From: an uncultured Bacteroidales bacterium
GTDB taxonomy: Bacteria > Bacteroidota > Bacteroidia > Bacteroidales > CAIXZF01
Assembly: GCA_903923925.1 (NCBI GenBank)
Contig: CAIXZF010000018.1
Coordinates: 1-46,495, forward strand
DNA length: 46,495 nt
Direction of reading: 5' to 3'
Below are positions 8,314 to 17,099 of this stretch, piece after piece. Numbering within the stretch: the stretch's first letter is position 1; each line of letters begins with the position of its first letter. Below the pieces are notes generated by a model. That model saw only the letters and a program-made list of their open reading frames with translations. It was not told where the DNA came from and searched no databases. A program made the position numbers and the translations under genes.

Positions 8314-9399
8314 TTAACGTTTTGCAGCTGTCCTAACGTTAACTGGCGGGGCTTTCAGGAAAAACTCCAGCGGTTTCAGAATATTATCGAACACAAAAAA
8401 CTGGATAAGAACAAAATCCTTGTCATCATTTACCAGGGCATACATTCTGTCTCTGTCCCAGATTATCATATTGCCATTATCATCAATGGGGCCTCCCGGA
8501 TTTTCCCGGTGAAAGGTCTTCACTACCAAAGTCTTTCCGGATTTTTCGGTAAGGCTTATATTATGGAATGGCTTGCTTGCCTTTATTGAATCCACTCTTG
8601 CTTTTGGCATATCCGGCAAAAGTGCTTCATATTTAATGCTGTAAAATGATGCCAGAAAATCGAGAAGTTTAGTTGTATCGTAATCATTTACAGAACGTTG
8701 ATTGTACAAAGATTTTAGCGTAAAACTCCTGTCGTTATCATTTATTACTTCAACAGAATATGGAGGTGTTTCGAGAAATTCAATCTTAACCGACTTAATA
8801 TCAGAAATCCTGTGATTAAAAATGGTATGATCCCTCCAATCTTCAAGCCTTGCACTGTACCTCACAGACACAAAGCCTTTAAAGCCTGGAAGATATACGA
8901 CAAAAGGAACTGTCGACCCCTGCAAAAGCATATAAGTACCTATATTATCCTGAGTGTTTGAACCAACATAATAAACTTTAGTACGCTTTTCATGAGGAAA
9001 TAATTTCAGCTTATCAAAAAGATTGATTCTGTACTTCTTCTGATAAATTTCAACTTTTACCGAATTGGTGGCAAGGTTTTTAATAACGCTGTTATGACCA
9101 GCCCTTTGTACCGGCTCGAGCACATCAATATTCAACATGGTTTTCATCAGAAGGTTAACAGCATCATTCCTGACTACAAATCCTTCAGCTGACTTCCATT
9201 CACCTGGCTTTTGTTTTTGAAGATCCACAGAATGATTTCCTTTGTCGACCATGAAAATGCGTGTAATATTGGTGGTGTCGTCCACAGCGAAATCGCGTAA
9301 TTCTTTCTTAAAAGTACTTTTGGACCTGTTTACAATCAGCACTATCGCAAAAACAGCTAAAACTAGAGTAATCAGAATAATAATCCTGTTTTTTTTCAT
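8314..9399 (-). CDS. DUF4340 domain protein next to GldG
   Basis: A 361-residue protein with one N-terminal membrane helix (IIILITLVLAVFAIVLIVN), then a soluble, probably periplasmic, region. The segment WKSAEGFVVRNDAVNLLMKTMLNIDV (read in parts) fits DUF4340, which occurs behind GldG-like ABC transporter components in many bacteria. No catalytic motif is evident. The gene starts 10 bases after the gldG stop, so it is almost certainly cotranscribed and likely acts with the GldFG complex. No biochemical role is known to me for the family. Confidence 0.75.
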   Translation of the reverse strand: MKKNRIIILITLVLAVFAIVLIVNRSKSTFKKELRDFAVDDTTNITRIFMVDKGNHSVDLQKQKPGEWKSAEGFVVRNDAVNLLMKTMLNIDVLEPVQRAGHNSVIKNLATNSVKVEIYQKKYRINLFDKLKLFPHEKRTKVYYVGSNTQDNIGTYMLLQGSTVPFVVYLPGFKGFVSVRYSARLEDWRDHTIFNHRISDIKSVKIEFLETPPYSVEVINDNDRSFTLKSLYNQRSVNDYDTTKLLDFLASFYSIKYEALLPDMPKARVDSIKASKPFHNISLTEKSGKTLVVKTFHRENPGGPIDDNGNMIIWDRDRMYALVNDDKDFVLIQFFVFDNILKPLEFFLKAPPVNVRTAAKR

Positions 9400-9409
9400 A
9401 AGTCCAATG

Positions 9410-11170
9410 CTACATTTTAACGTATTTCCGTTTTCTTAGGTATCCCTGTATCAGCCCGAAAAGCAGCACAATTATCACAGGAATAAGCACATTTACCAAT
9501 TGAATTAGTACTTTCGATTTATTCACCCTGGTCATGTCGAGCATCCGTAATTTCAATTCTCTTGAGCGTACTGAAATTACACCGGCATCATCACAAAGAT
9601 AATCTATTGCATTAAGGATCAGATCTTTATTTCCAAATGTTTCGCGGGTATACCTGTCATATCCCAGTGGATAAGGTGTCCCTTTGCTATAATCATAGAA
9701 ATTCTTGATCACATCTCCGTCGGAAATTACAATCATTTTAGAAGGTTTGCCATCCGGTATAAAACCAATCTCCTTGTTCTCTGATATTTCAGGAGTTAGC
9801 CTGTGCTTATATAAGGATTGAAAAGAACCTTCAAGCAATACGCCTACACTTTGCGAAGGGCCGCGATAGAGCCTTTCATCCGGTTCTTTTTTCAGAATGT
9901 CAAGTGTTATCATTGCAGGAACATTAACCAGCCGGCTGTATTTTGAGGTCTGCAGCAACACTGTCTTCTTAATACCTTCAGCTTTAACAGTATCAAGACT
10001 GCTGATAAATTCAGTTTTAACAGCATTCAGACTACTTACGATGGGATGATTAATTGTAGGTGTAATTATGGGGAAGTAAAACCAGGGAAAGAAATCGAAT
10101 TGAGGTTTATTACCCATTTGTCCTGTTCTGATGGGAATTGGAAGTGAACTAACATCCATCACAAGGTTTGAATTCAGCCTTACTCCATACTTAAATAGCT
10201 GATCTTCAATATTCAACGGCATTGCAACTCCCATTGTTTCGCTATGCACCTGCAAACTGTCCATGCTGGCAAAAACCGGGTCTATCAGCCATAAAACTTT
10301 GCCTCCCCGCATCACAAACTGGTCGATAATGAATTTATCTTTCTCGCTGAAAGCCGAATCAGGCTTTGCAATAATGATAGCATCGAACTTATTGCGGATT
10401 TTTACGTTGTTCGTATCCTTTGAATTCCTTTCGGTGAGGCTGTTCAACTTTTCATCAATCCTCACGCGTTCCACAGCATAATACTCTTCCAGGGCAGCAG
10501 TAATATCGGCAGTTTCGAACTTATTCACCTCTCCATGTCCTTCAATAAAGGCTATAGATGGCTTAAGCACTGAAGTAAGCTTCCTGATTGAGTTTGCCAG
10601 GTTGTATTCAAGAGATTGTACAGAAGTGTTCAGAACGGCTTCCGGCGGTGTATTTACCTGGGAAATAAGTAATTGAACAGGAATTTCTTTTTGCCGGTAA
10701 CCAACTATTGCTCCTGGAAAAATTAACTGCTGAGAGCTGCCTTCTTCTTTTTTCACCTGTAACTGAGTGGGTACCAGCCCCTTTTCAACCAATTGGCGGT
10801 AAAGGCTATTCCTGTCTTTTTTGTCGCTTATTGCAGTTGGGTCAATGAATTCATATTGAATATTATCGCTGTAGGCTCTGAATTCATCCAGCATTTCCTT
10901 GGTTTCGTTTCTCAGCCTTTTGAAGCCGGCAGGAAATTCACCATCGAGGTAAATCTTGAAATACACAATATCATCCAGATCTTTGAGGATCTTTTTCGTT
11001 GCTGGTGAAAGTGAATAGCGTTTTTCGGATGTAAGGTCTATTCTGTGGAACACGAAAAAGGATATCACATTAAGCAAAATCAGCATCACTATTCCCAGCA
11101 GTAAGGCAGTAATATTCTGGCGTTTAACGCTTTTTTTCTTATCCCGATTTTTTCTCTCTTTTCCGGCCAT
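9410..11170 (-). CDS. gldG: Gliding-motility ABC transporter auxiliary protein GldG
   Basis: About 586 residues with an N-terminal membrane helix (ITALLLGIVMLILLNVISFF), the DLTSEKRYSLSPATKKIL signature of GldG, a periplasmic ABC-type-uncharacterised-transport domain, and a C-terminal helix (VLIQLVNVLIPVIIVLLFGL). In Flavobacterium, GldG works with GldF (permease) and GldA (ATPase), and gldA is often unlinked, as here. I prefer the ATG at 11170 (MAGKERKN) directly after the gldF stop. An ATG at 11185 inside gldF would add five residues. The link of this ABC system to gliding is known from genetics, while its cargo is unknown. Confidence 0.92.
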   Translation of the reverse strand: MAGKERKNRDKKKSVKRQNITALLLGIVMLILLNVISFFVFHRIDLTSEKRYSLSPATKKILKDLDDIVYFKIYLDGEFPAGFKRLRNETKEMLDEFRAYSDNIQYEFIDPTAISDKKDRNSLYRQLVEKGLVPTQLQVKKEEGSSQQLIFPGAIVGYRQKEIPVQLLISQVNTPPEAVLNTSVQSLEYNLANSIRKLTSVLKPSIAFIEGHGEVNKFETADITAALEEYYAVERVRIDEKLNSLTERNSKDTNNVKIRNKFDAIIIAKPDSAFSEKDKFIIDQFVMRGGKVLWLIDPVFASMDSLQVHSETMGVAMPLNIEDQLFKYGVRLNSNLVMDVSSLPIPIRTGQMGNKPQFDFFPWFYFPIITPTINHPIVSSLNAVKTEFISSLDTVKAEGIKKTVLLQTSKYSRLVNVPAMITLDILKKEPDERLYRGPSQSVGVLLEGSFQSLYKHRLTPEISENKEIGFIPDGKPSKMIVISDGDVIKNFYDYSKGTPYPLGYDRYTRETFGNKDLILNAIDYLCDDAGVISVRSRELKLRMLDMTRVNKSKVLIQLVNVLIPVIIVLLFGLIQGYLRKRKYVKM

Positions 11171-11172
11171 AA

Positions 11173-11910
11173 TTATTTTTCCCATTTGCGGCTTTCCAGC
11201 GATAGCCTGGTGAGTAGGATGAAGAAGCTGATAAAGCTTAGAAAATAAACAAGGTCGCGGGTATCAATAACGCCACGGCTCATTGATGTGAAATGGGCAT
11301 TAATGCCAAGAGAGCGGATAAACAGATCTATTTTTCCAAAAAAGGCCATGTTATAGATAAACTCAAACCCAAGGTAACTGAACATGCAGAGAAATACGGC
11401 AATAAGGAATGAAATTATCTGATTATCAGTAAGTGATGAGGAGAAAATTCCGACCGACACAAAGGCAGCAGCCAGAAATAAAAGTCCAAGATAACTGCCC
11501 CAGGTGGCTCCCATATCCATATTCCCCTTTGGGAAACCCAGATAATAAACGGTGATGAAATATACTAAAGTGGGGATCAGTGAGAATATCACCAGAATTA
11601 ATCCGGCCAGGTATTTAGCAAAGATGATCTGAAAATCGGTAAGTGGCTGTGTTAGAAGCAACTCTATAGTTCCACTTTTCTTTTCATCTGCAAAAGAACG
11701 CATGGTTATAGCCGGAATAAGGAAAAGGAATACAAAAGGTGCCAGCATAAAAAGACCGTTCAGGTTAGCATAGGATGTCTCCAAAACATTAAAGTCCATT
11801 GGGAACACCCACAAAAACAGGCCATTTGTGATGAGGAACACACAAATAACGATATAGCCAATCAGTGACGAAAGGAAACCCGATATTTCTTTACGCAATA
11901 ATGTACGCAT
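11173..11910 (-). CDS. gldF: Gliding-motility ABC transporter permease GldF
   Basis: About 245 residues with six membrane segments. MRTLLRKEISGFLSSLIGYI opens the protein, followed by RSFADEKKSGTIELLLTQPL at about residue 75, the conserved cytoplasmic loop of ABC-2 type permeases of the GldF/NosY kind. I start it at 11910 because the 13 residues before it are poorly conserved in character, although an in-frame ATG also exists at 11949. It lies 48 bases after the SAM-hydrolase-like gene and abuts gldG. No ATPase gene is present in the window. Confidence 0.92.
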   Translation of the reverse strand: MRTLLRKEISGFLSSLIGYIVICVFLITNGLFLWVFPMDFNVLETSYANLNGLFMLAPFVFLFLIPAITMRSFADEKKSGTIELLLTQPLTDFQIIFAKYLAGLILVIFSLIPTLVYFITVYYLGFPKGNMDMGATWGSYLGLLFLAAAFVSVGIFSSSLTDNQIISFLIAVFLCMFSYLGFEFIYNMAFFGKIDLFIRSLGINAHFTSMSRGVIDTRDLVYFLSFISFFILLTRLSLESRKWEK

Positions 11911-11958
11911 AAGAGCTGGATAAGGCGCTAGCCGATAAAAGAGGGGCAAAAGTACGAA

Positions 11959-12738
11959 TTATTCAAATTCGATTCGAACGTAATCTCCGATATTCATTCC
12001 AAGCAGTCCGGCCGCATTTCCGCGGTTCAGAGCAATCTGCAGATAGCCTCCCGAACTGAATAGTGCAAGGAGTTCTCCCTCATTCACATCGCTGTAAGAG
12101 GTGCTGATCTTCTGAACTGAATATCCGTGCGCTCTTATATTTATTTTGAAGGGACGACCTTTGCCAGTTTCTTTGAATAAATTTTCAGTGATATTGATAA
12201 ATAAATTCTGATAACTGTCGATGTGAATAACCTGGCCCCTGATCATATTCTGATCGATGAAGGCCTGGTACATCAGCATATTATTTATGTCTTTCCTTGG
12301 TTTGCCGAGACCTTCGATCGGTTTCCCTTCGGCCAGATAAACAGCCACCTTGGCGAAGAGATCTCTGGCCATAAAGGTGAAATATCCTGAATCCTGTGCT
12401 ATTTCAATTTCATAGATTTTTTCCGGCACTTTGTCGAAAATCAACGCAAAAATTCCATTATCGGTGCCAATAAAATAATGCCCATCATATAAAACCACTT
12501 TATTAGGCATCTCAATTGAAGAGTCCGACAAAATATCCACCACATGAATGCTACCCTCGGGAAACATCTTGTAAGCACATTTTACAACAAAAGATGCATG
12601 CATCAGGTTATGATGTGGCACTTCATGCGTGATATCCACAATCGATGCATCGGGCTTCATCTTTAATATTGCAGCTTTTACACTGGCTACATAATGATCC
12701 TTTGTCCCCCAGTCACTCGTTAATGTAATTATCGCCAT
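11959..12738 (-). CDS. SAM hydroxide adenosyltransferase (DUF62) family protein
   Basis: About 259 residues from the ATG at 12738 (MAIITLTSDWGTKDHYVASV), the typical N-terminus of this family. The longer frame to 12789 adds unrelated residues overlapping the promoter. VDITHEVPHHNLMHASFVV, YFIGTDNGIFALIF and the C-terminal AALNRG-like segment fit the two-domain fold. Characterised members split S-adenosylmethionine to adenosine and methionine using Asp, Arg and His. Here the VVD Asp is kept, but the loop after it reads ILSDSSIE where PGVGTxRR is usual, and the FHGRD motif reads FMARD. Activity may therefore differ. It is the first gene of the long minus-strand run and diverges from phoH. Confidence 0.85.
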   Translation of the reverse strand: MAIITLTSDWGTKDHYVASVKAAILKMKPDASIVDITHEVPHHNLMHASFVVKCAYKMFPEGSIHVVDILSDSSIEMPNKVVLYDGHYFIGTDNGIFALIFDKVPEKIYEIEIAQDSGYFTFMARDLFAKVAVYLAEGKPIEGLGKPRKDINNMLMYQAFIDQNMIRGQVIHIDSYQNLFINITENLFKETGKGRPFKINIRAHGYSVQKISTSYSDVNEGELLALFSSGGYLQIALNRGNAAGLLGMNIGDYVRIEFE

Positions 12739-12796
12739 AGTATCTGATCCTGACCAACATTTACATGACACTGAGCGTATCACGTCCAAAAACTTC

Positions 12797-12817
12797 TACT
12801 TTTGTACCTCAAAAGTA
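12797..12817. promoter_or_regulatory. Overlapping divergent promoters forming one inverted repeat
   Basis: The plus strand carries TACTTTTG at 12797-12804, an exact match to the Bacteroidota -7 consensus TAnnTTTG. The minus strand carries the identical TACTTTTG at 12817-12810. The two are separated by five bases and are perfect inverted copies. The plus-strand element would serve phoH (start 12840) and the minus-strand element the SAM-hydrolase-like gene (start 12738). The -33 boxes are weak, so the assignment rests on the -7 elements and position. Confidence 0.55.
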
Positions 12818-12839
12818 CGAATTATACTTAAACCAATTC

Positions 12840-13790
12840 ATGTCAGAACGCATCTTCACCATAGATCCCTATAATCCTGTTGATATCTTTGGAGTTAACG
12901 ACCATAATCTTGATATTCTTCGTGAATATTTTCCCAAGCTTAAAATAATTGTCAGGGGTGAAATGCTCAAAGCCATTGGTGATGAGCAGGAGCTAAGTGT
13001 TTTTACGGAGAAATATGATTTACTAATGATGCATTTCGACCGTTTTGGGAAGGTTACGCCTCCGGACATCAGTTTGATAATGGAGAATGAAGATAAAAGC
13101 TTTGCAGAGCGTGGCAGCAAAGGAAACGACATCCTCGTATTCGGCCGCGAAGGAATGCACATAAAGGCCAGGACTCAAAATCAGCAGCGGATGGTCGATA
13201 GCATTGCCGTTAACGATATGGTGATGGCGATCGGGCCTGCAGGTACAGGGAAGACCTATACGGCAGTTGCTCTTGCAGTACGTGCCTTGAAAAACAAGGA
13301 GGTGAAGCGGATTATCCTTACAAGACCCGCTGTAGAAGCAGGCGAAAATCTCGGTTTCCTGCCCGGCGACCTCCGCGACAAACTTGATCCATACCTTCAG
13401 CCACTTTACGATGCGCTTCGCGACATGCTGCCTCATCAGAAGCTTCTTACCTATTTCGAAGACAACACCATAGAGATTGCCCCGCTGGCATTTATGCGCG
13501 GACGAACACTCGACAACGCCTTTGTAATCCTTGATGAGGCCCAGAACGCCACTCAGGGCCAGCTTAAAATGTTTCTTACCAGAATGGGGAAATCGGCAAA
13601 ATTCGTCGTCACCGGCGACATAACCCAGATCGATTTGCCAAAAAACCAGAAAAGCGGCCTTGTAGAAGCCTCTATCATTTTGAAAAACATCCCCGGAATC
13701 GAAATCATCTGGCTCGACGAAAAAGACATCATCCGCCACAAACTCGTAACCATGATTTTGCGGGCATACGACAGGAAAACAGAAGATTAG
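12840..13790 (+). CDS. PhoH family ATPase
   Basis: 316 residues from the ATG at 12840 (MSERIFTIDPYNP). The 25 residues an upstream ATG would add overlap the promoter. Walker A is GPAGTGKTYTA at about residue 133 and Walker B is FVILDEAQNAT at about residue 231. LTRPAVEAGENLGFLPGDL, between them, is a signature of PhoH/PhoL. The family is a cytoplasmic P-loop NTPase related to superfamily 1 helicases, linked in several bacteria to RNA metabolism and often next to ybeY, which is not seen here. It stands alone, divergent from the SAM-hydrolase-like gene and convergent with carB. Confidence 0.93.
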   Translation: MSERIFTIDPYNPVDIFGVNDHNLDILREYFPKLKIIVRGEMLKAIGDEQELSVFTEKYDLLMMHFDRFGKVTPPDISLIMENEDKSFAERGSKGNDILVFGREGMHIKARTQNQQRMVDSIAVNDMVMAIGPAGTGKTYTAVALAVRALKNKEVKRIILTRPAVEAGENLGFLPGDLRDKLDPYLQPLYDALRDMLPHQKLLTYFEDNTIEIAPLAFMRGRTLDNAFVILDEAQNATQGQLKMFLTRMGKSAKFVVTGDITQIDLPKNQKSGLVEASIILKNIPGIEIIWLDEKDIIRHKLVTMILRAYDRKTED

Positions 13791-13791
13791 A

Positions 13792-13871
13792 GTCGTCGCC
13801 AAGCCTATGTCGCTAAGCCTATGTCGCTAAGCCTGTCGGGGCTTCAAGCCCCCGACAGGCTTAGCGACGAC
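13792..13871. repeat. Palindromic repeat, copy 2, with tandem 14-bp units
   Basis: The core at 13823-13868 is a long inverted repeat: GTCGCTAAGCCTGTCGGGG on the left, CTTCAAG at the centre, and CCCCGACAGGCTTAGCGAC on the right, with one extra C in the right arm. Immediately to its left is a 14-bp unit AAGCCTATGTCGCT repeated twice (13801-13828). An outer pair, GTCGTCGC at 13792 and GCGACGAC at 13864-13871, closes the structure. It sits between the convergent phoH and carB genes and shares about 40 bases with 896-937. Confidence 0.85.
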
Positions 13872-13874
13872 CTC

Positions 13875-16800
13875 CTAATATTCATCCCAGCTTCTAACCG
13901 GCAGCGTCTCATCAGGCAACAAACAAAACGCATGAATAAAAGCTGCAGCCAGTTGTGCATTTGTGATTAAGGGAATATTATAATCAATGGCACTGCGCCG
14001 GATGGTATAATCGTTGTGGAGTTCTGCCTTGCTGAGATCTTTCGGAATGTTGATAACAAGATGAAGTTCTCTGGCCTTGATGAAGTCCAGAACATTTGGC
14101 TTTTTATCCTCATCAGGCCAATGAAGCATCGTTGAAGGAATTCCGTAAAGCTCAAGAAAATGCTGAGTGCCACGTGTAGCAAAAAGATGAAAACCCTTTT
14201 TATGCAGCAAACTCGCACTCTCCAGCAATTCAGCCTTCGATTTTGGCGGCCCTGAAGAAATCAGGATGTTCTTAGCTGGTATTGTATAACCAACCGAAAG
14301 CATGGCTGTAAGTATCGCCTCGAAAAAACTCTCACCCAAACAGCCCACCTCACCCGTAGATGCCATCTCCACTCCAAGAACCGGATCAGCCTTCATCAAC
14401 CTCGAGAAAGAAAACTGCGATGCCTTCACACCGACATAATCCAGATCAAAAATTGATTTCTGCGGCTTCTCAGCATCCATTCCGAGCATCGCCAGAGTGG
14501 CCATCTCGATGAAGTTCGTCTTCAGAACCTTCGAAACAAAGGGAAAACTGCGTGAAGCCCGCAAATTGCATTCTATTACTTTAATATCGTTATTCCTGGC
14601 CAGAAACTGAATATTGTAAGGCCCGGTAATATTGAGCGCCTGGGCAATCTGCCTGCTGATCTTCTTTATCCTGCGAATGGTTTCAATATACAACTTTTGC
14701 GCCGGGAACACGATTGTGGCATCTCCTGAATGTACACCTGCATACTCCACATGCTCAGATATCGCATATACCAATACCTCTCCGTTTCTCGCCACTGCGT
14801 CAATCTCAATCTCCTTGGCATTCTCTATAAATTCCGAAACCACCACCGGGTATTTCTTTGAAACACTGGTAGCCAGGGTCAGAAAGTGCTCCAGCTCATC
14901 CTTGTTGGAAACCACATTCATGGCCGCACCCGACAATACATAGGAAGGCCGTATCAGGACCGGAAATCCAACTAATTCCACAAAACGAAATATCTCATCT
15001 ATGCTCGTAAGCTCCTTCCACCTTGGCTGATCAATCTCAAGCCCGTCGAGCATCTGCGAAAACTTATGCCTGTCCTCAGCATTATCGATACTTTCGGCAC
15101 TTGTACCCATAATCCGAACCCCCGATTTATCGAGCCGCAAAGCAAGGTTGTTCGGAATCTGCCCGCCAACCGAAACGATTGTTCCCCTGGGGTTTTCAAG
15201 ATCTACAATATCCATCACCCTTTCGAAGGTAAGTTCATCAAAATACAAGCGGTCGCATTCATCATAATCGGTACTAACCGTTTCAGGGTTGTAATTAATC
15301 ATGATGGACGGAATCCCTTTTTCTTTCAGGGTTTTAATCGTATTTACGCTGCACCAGTCGAATTCAACACTACTCCCGATGCGGTAAGCTCCCGACCCAA
15401 GAACCATTACAGCACTTTTATCGGTAGCAAAGGGAATATCATGCGAGCTGCCATTATATGTAAGGTACAAATAATTGGTTTGAGCAGGATATTCAGCCGC
15501 AAGTGTATCTATTTGCTTAACATATGGTACTATGTTATGTTCCTTTCTGAAAGATCTGATCTTCAGCATTCCCTCTTCAATGTCTTCATCCGTGCTTTTA
15601 AGCAAGAGTCTGGCGATCTGAAAATCAGAAAAACCCTGTTTCTTGGCCTTGCTAAGAAGACTTAAGGGGATAGTGGTAAGCGAATCAAAGTCAGCGATCG
15701 CGATTTCGAGATCATGAATATTTTTTAGTTTATAGAGAAACCATAAGTCAATTTTGGTGAGGTCATGGATCTGCTCCGGAGTGTAGCCTTCGCTGAAGGC
15801 CTTAGCGATAACGAAAATGCGTTTATCAGTAGGCTCCGAAAGCTCACGCTCAATATTCTCGACCTGAATTTCCTTATTTGCGGCAAATCCATGCATCCCC
15901 TGCCCTATCATGCGCAGACCCTTCTGAATAGCTTCCTCAAAAGTCCTCCCGATTGACATAATCTCACCAACACTCTTCATGCTGCTTCCGATCTGCCTCG
16001 AAACCCCGATAAATTTATTAAGATCCCATCGTGGTATTTTACATACAATATAATCAAGAGCGGGTTCAAAACAGGCAGAGGTAGTAAGTGTGACAGAATT
16101 TTTCAACTCATGAAGCCCATAGCCCAGCCCAAGTTTTGCAGCCACAAAAGCCAGAGGATAGCCGGTGGCCTTGGAAGCAAGCGCGCTCGACCGCGACAAC
16201 CTTGCATTTACTTCAATTACCCTGTAATCCTCCGAATCCGGATCCAAAGCAAATTGCACATTGCATTCTCCAACAATTCCAATATGCCGTATAATTTTGA
16301 TCGACAAGGATCTTAACTTGTGAAACTCTGTATTGGTAAGGGTTTGAGAAGGTGCCACAACAATACTTTCTCCTGTATGCACACCCAATGGATCGAAGTT
16401 CTCCATATTGCAAACAGTGATACAGTTATCAAACCTGTCGCGAACAACCTCGTATTCTACTTCTTTCCATCCTTTCAGCGACTCTTCCACCAGCAATTGC
16501 GTGGAATATGAAAAGGCAGTGGCAGCAAGCTTTTCCAACTCATTTATGGTTGAACAGAAACCACTGCCCATTCCCCCCAAAGTAAAAGCAGCACGGACAA
16601 TTACCGGAAAACCGAGGCTTATAGCCGCATTGCAGGCTTCTTCAACATTTCGGGCAGCAATACTCCTTGGCGTTCTTACATCTATCTCATTTAATTTATT
16701 AACAAATAGTTCTCTGTCTTCTGTATTCTGAATAGCTTCAACAGGGGTTCCCAGCACCCTCACTCCATATTTCGCCAAAACTCCGGAAGTATAGAGTGCA

Positions 16801-17093
16801 ATTCCGCAATTCAAGGCAGTTTGTCCACCGAAAGAAAGAAATATGCCCTCAGGTTTTTCCTTCTGAATTATTTTCTCAACATAATGCGGAGTTACAGGGT
16901 AAAAATAAATCTTGTCGGCAACTCCTTCCGAGGTTTGAACAGTAGCTATATTTGGATTTACAAGTATGGTGGTGATGCCTTCTTCCTTAAGTGCTTTCAG
17001 AGCCTGGGAACCTGAATAGTCGAATTCGCCAGCCTCACCGATTTTCAGGGCACCGGAACCCAACACCAGTATTTTTTTCAGATCGCTGTTCAT
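13875..17093 (-). CDS. carB: Carbamoyl-phosphate synthase large subunit
   Basis: 1072 residues, essentially the same length as E. coli CarB. Two ATP-grasp halves are visible: KKILVLGSGALKIGEAGEFD at residue 6 and VMVLGSGAYRIGSSVEFDW at about residue 560, each starting a biotin-carboxylase-like domain, with FPVIVRAAFTLGGMGSGF and FPVLIRPSYVLSGAAMNVV as the nucleotide-binding loops. The last ~130 residues form the MGS-like allosteric domain (KGFHLFATRGTQHFLELYGI). With CarA it makes carbamoyl phosphate from glutamine, bicarbonate and two ATP for pyrimidine and arginine synthesis. It starts 6 bases after carA. Confidence 0.98.
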   Translation of the reverse strand: MNSDLKKILVLGSGALKIGEAGEFDYSGSQALKALKEEGITTILVNPNIATVQTSEGVADKIYFYPVTPHYVEKIIQKEKPEGIFLSFGGQTALNCGIALYTSGVLAKYGVRVLGTPVEAIQNTEDRELFVNKLNEIDVRTPRSIAARNVEEACNAAISLGFPVIVRAAFTLGGMGSGFCSTINELEKLAATAFSYSTQLLVEESLKGWKEVEYEVVRDRFDNCITVCNMENFDPLGVHTGESIVVAPSQTLTNTEFHKLRSLSIKIIRHIGIVGECNVQFALDPDSEDYRVIEVNARLSRSSALASKATGYPLAFVAAKLGLGYGLHELKNSVTLTTSACFEPALDYIVCKIPRWDLNKFIGVSRQIGSSMKSVGEIMSIGRTFEEAIQKGLRMIGQGMHGFAANKEIQVENIERELSEPTDKRIFVIAKAFSEGYTPEQIHDLTKIDLWFLYKLKNIHDLEIAIADFDSLTTIPLSLLSKAKKQGFSDFQIARLLLKSTDEDIEEGMLKIRSFRKEHNIVPYVKQIDTLAAEYPAQTNYLYLTYNGSSHDIPFATDKSAVMVLGSGAYRIGSSVEFDWCSVNTIKTLKEKGIPSIMINYNPETVSTDYDECDRLYFDELTFERVMDIVDLENPRGTIVSVGGQIPNNLALRLDKSGVRIMGTSAESIDNAEDRHKFSQMLDGLEIDQPRWKELTSIDEIFRFVELVGFPVLIRPSYVLSGAAMNVVSNKDELEHFLTLATSVSKKYPVVVSEFIENAKEIEIDAVARNGEVLVYAISEHVEYAGVHSGDATIVFPAQKLYIETIRRIKKISRQIAQALNITGPYNIQFLARNNDIKVIECNLRASRSFPFVSKVLKTNFIEMATLAMLGMDAEKPQKSIFDLDYVGVKASQFSFSRLMKADPVLGVEMASTGEVGCLGESFFEAILTAMLSVGYTIPAKNILISSGPPKSKAELLESASLLHKKGFHLFATRGTQHFLELYGIPSTMLHWPDEDKKPNVLDFIKARELHLVINIPKDLSKAELHNDYTIRRSAIDYNIPLITNAQLAAAFIHAFCLLPDETLPVRSWDEY

Positions 17094-17099
17094 ATCGAT

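Noticed and set aside
13023..13802. A 259-codon open frame on the minus strand opposite phoH
   Set aside because: It lies wholly antisense to phoH, which has intact Walker motifs. The composition (rich in Cys, His and Phe) is what a shadow frame gives.
15066..15665. A 199-codon plus-strand frame inside carB
   Set aside because: It is antisense to the highly conserved carB and has no family features.
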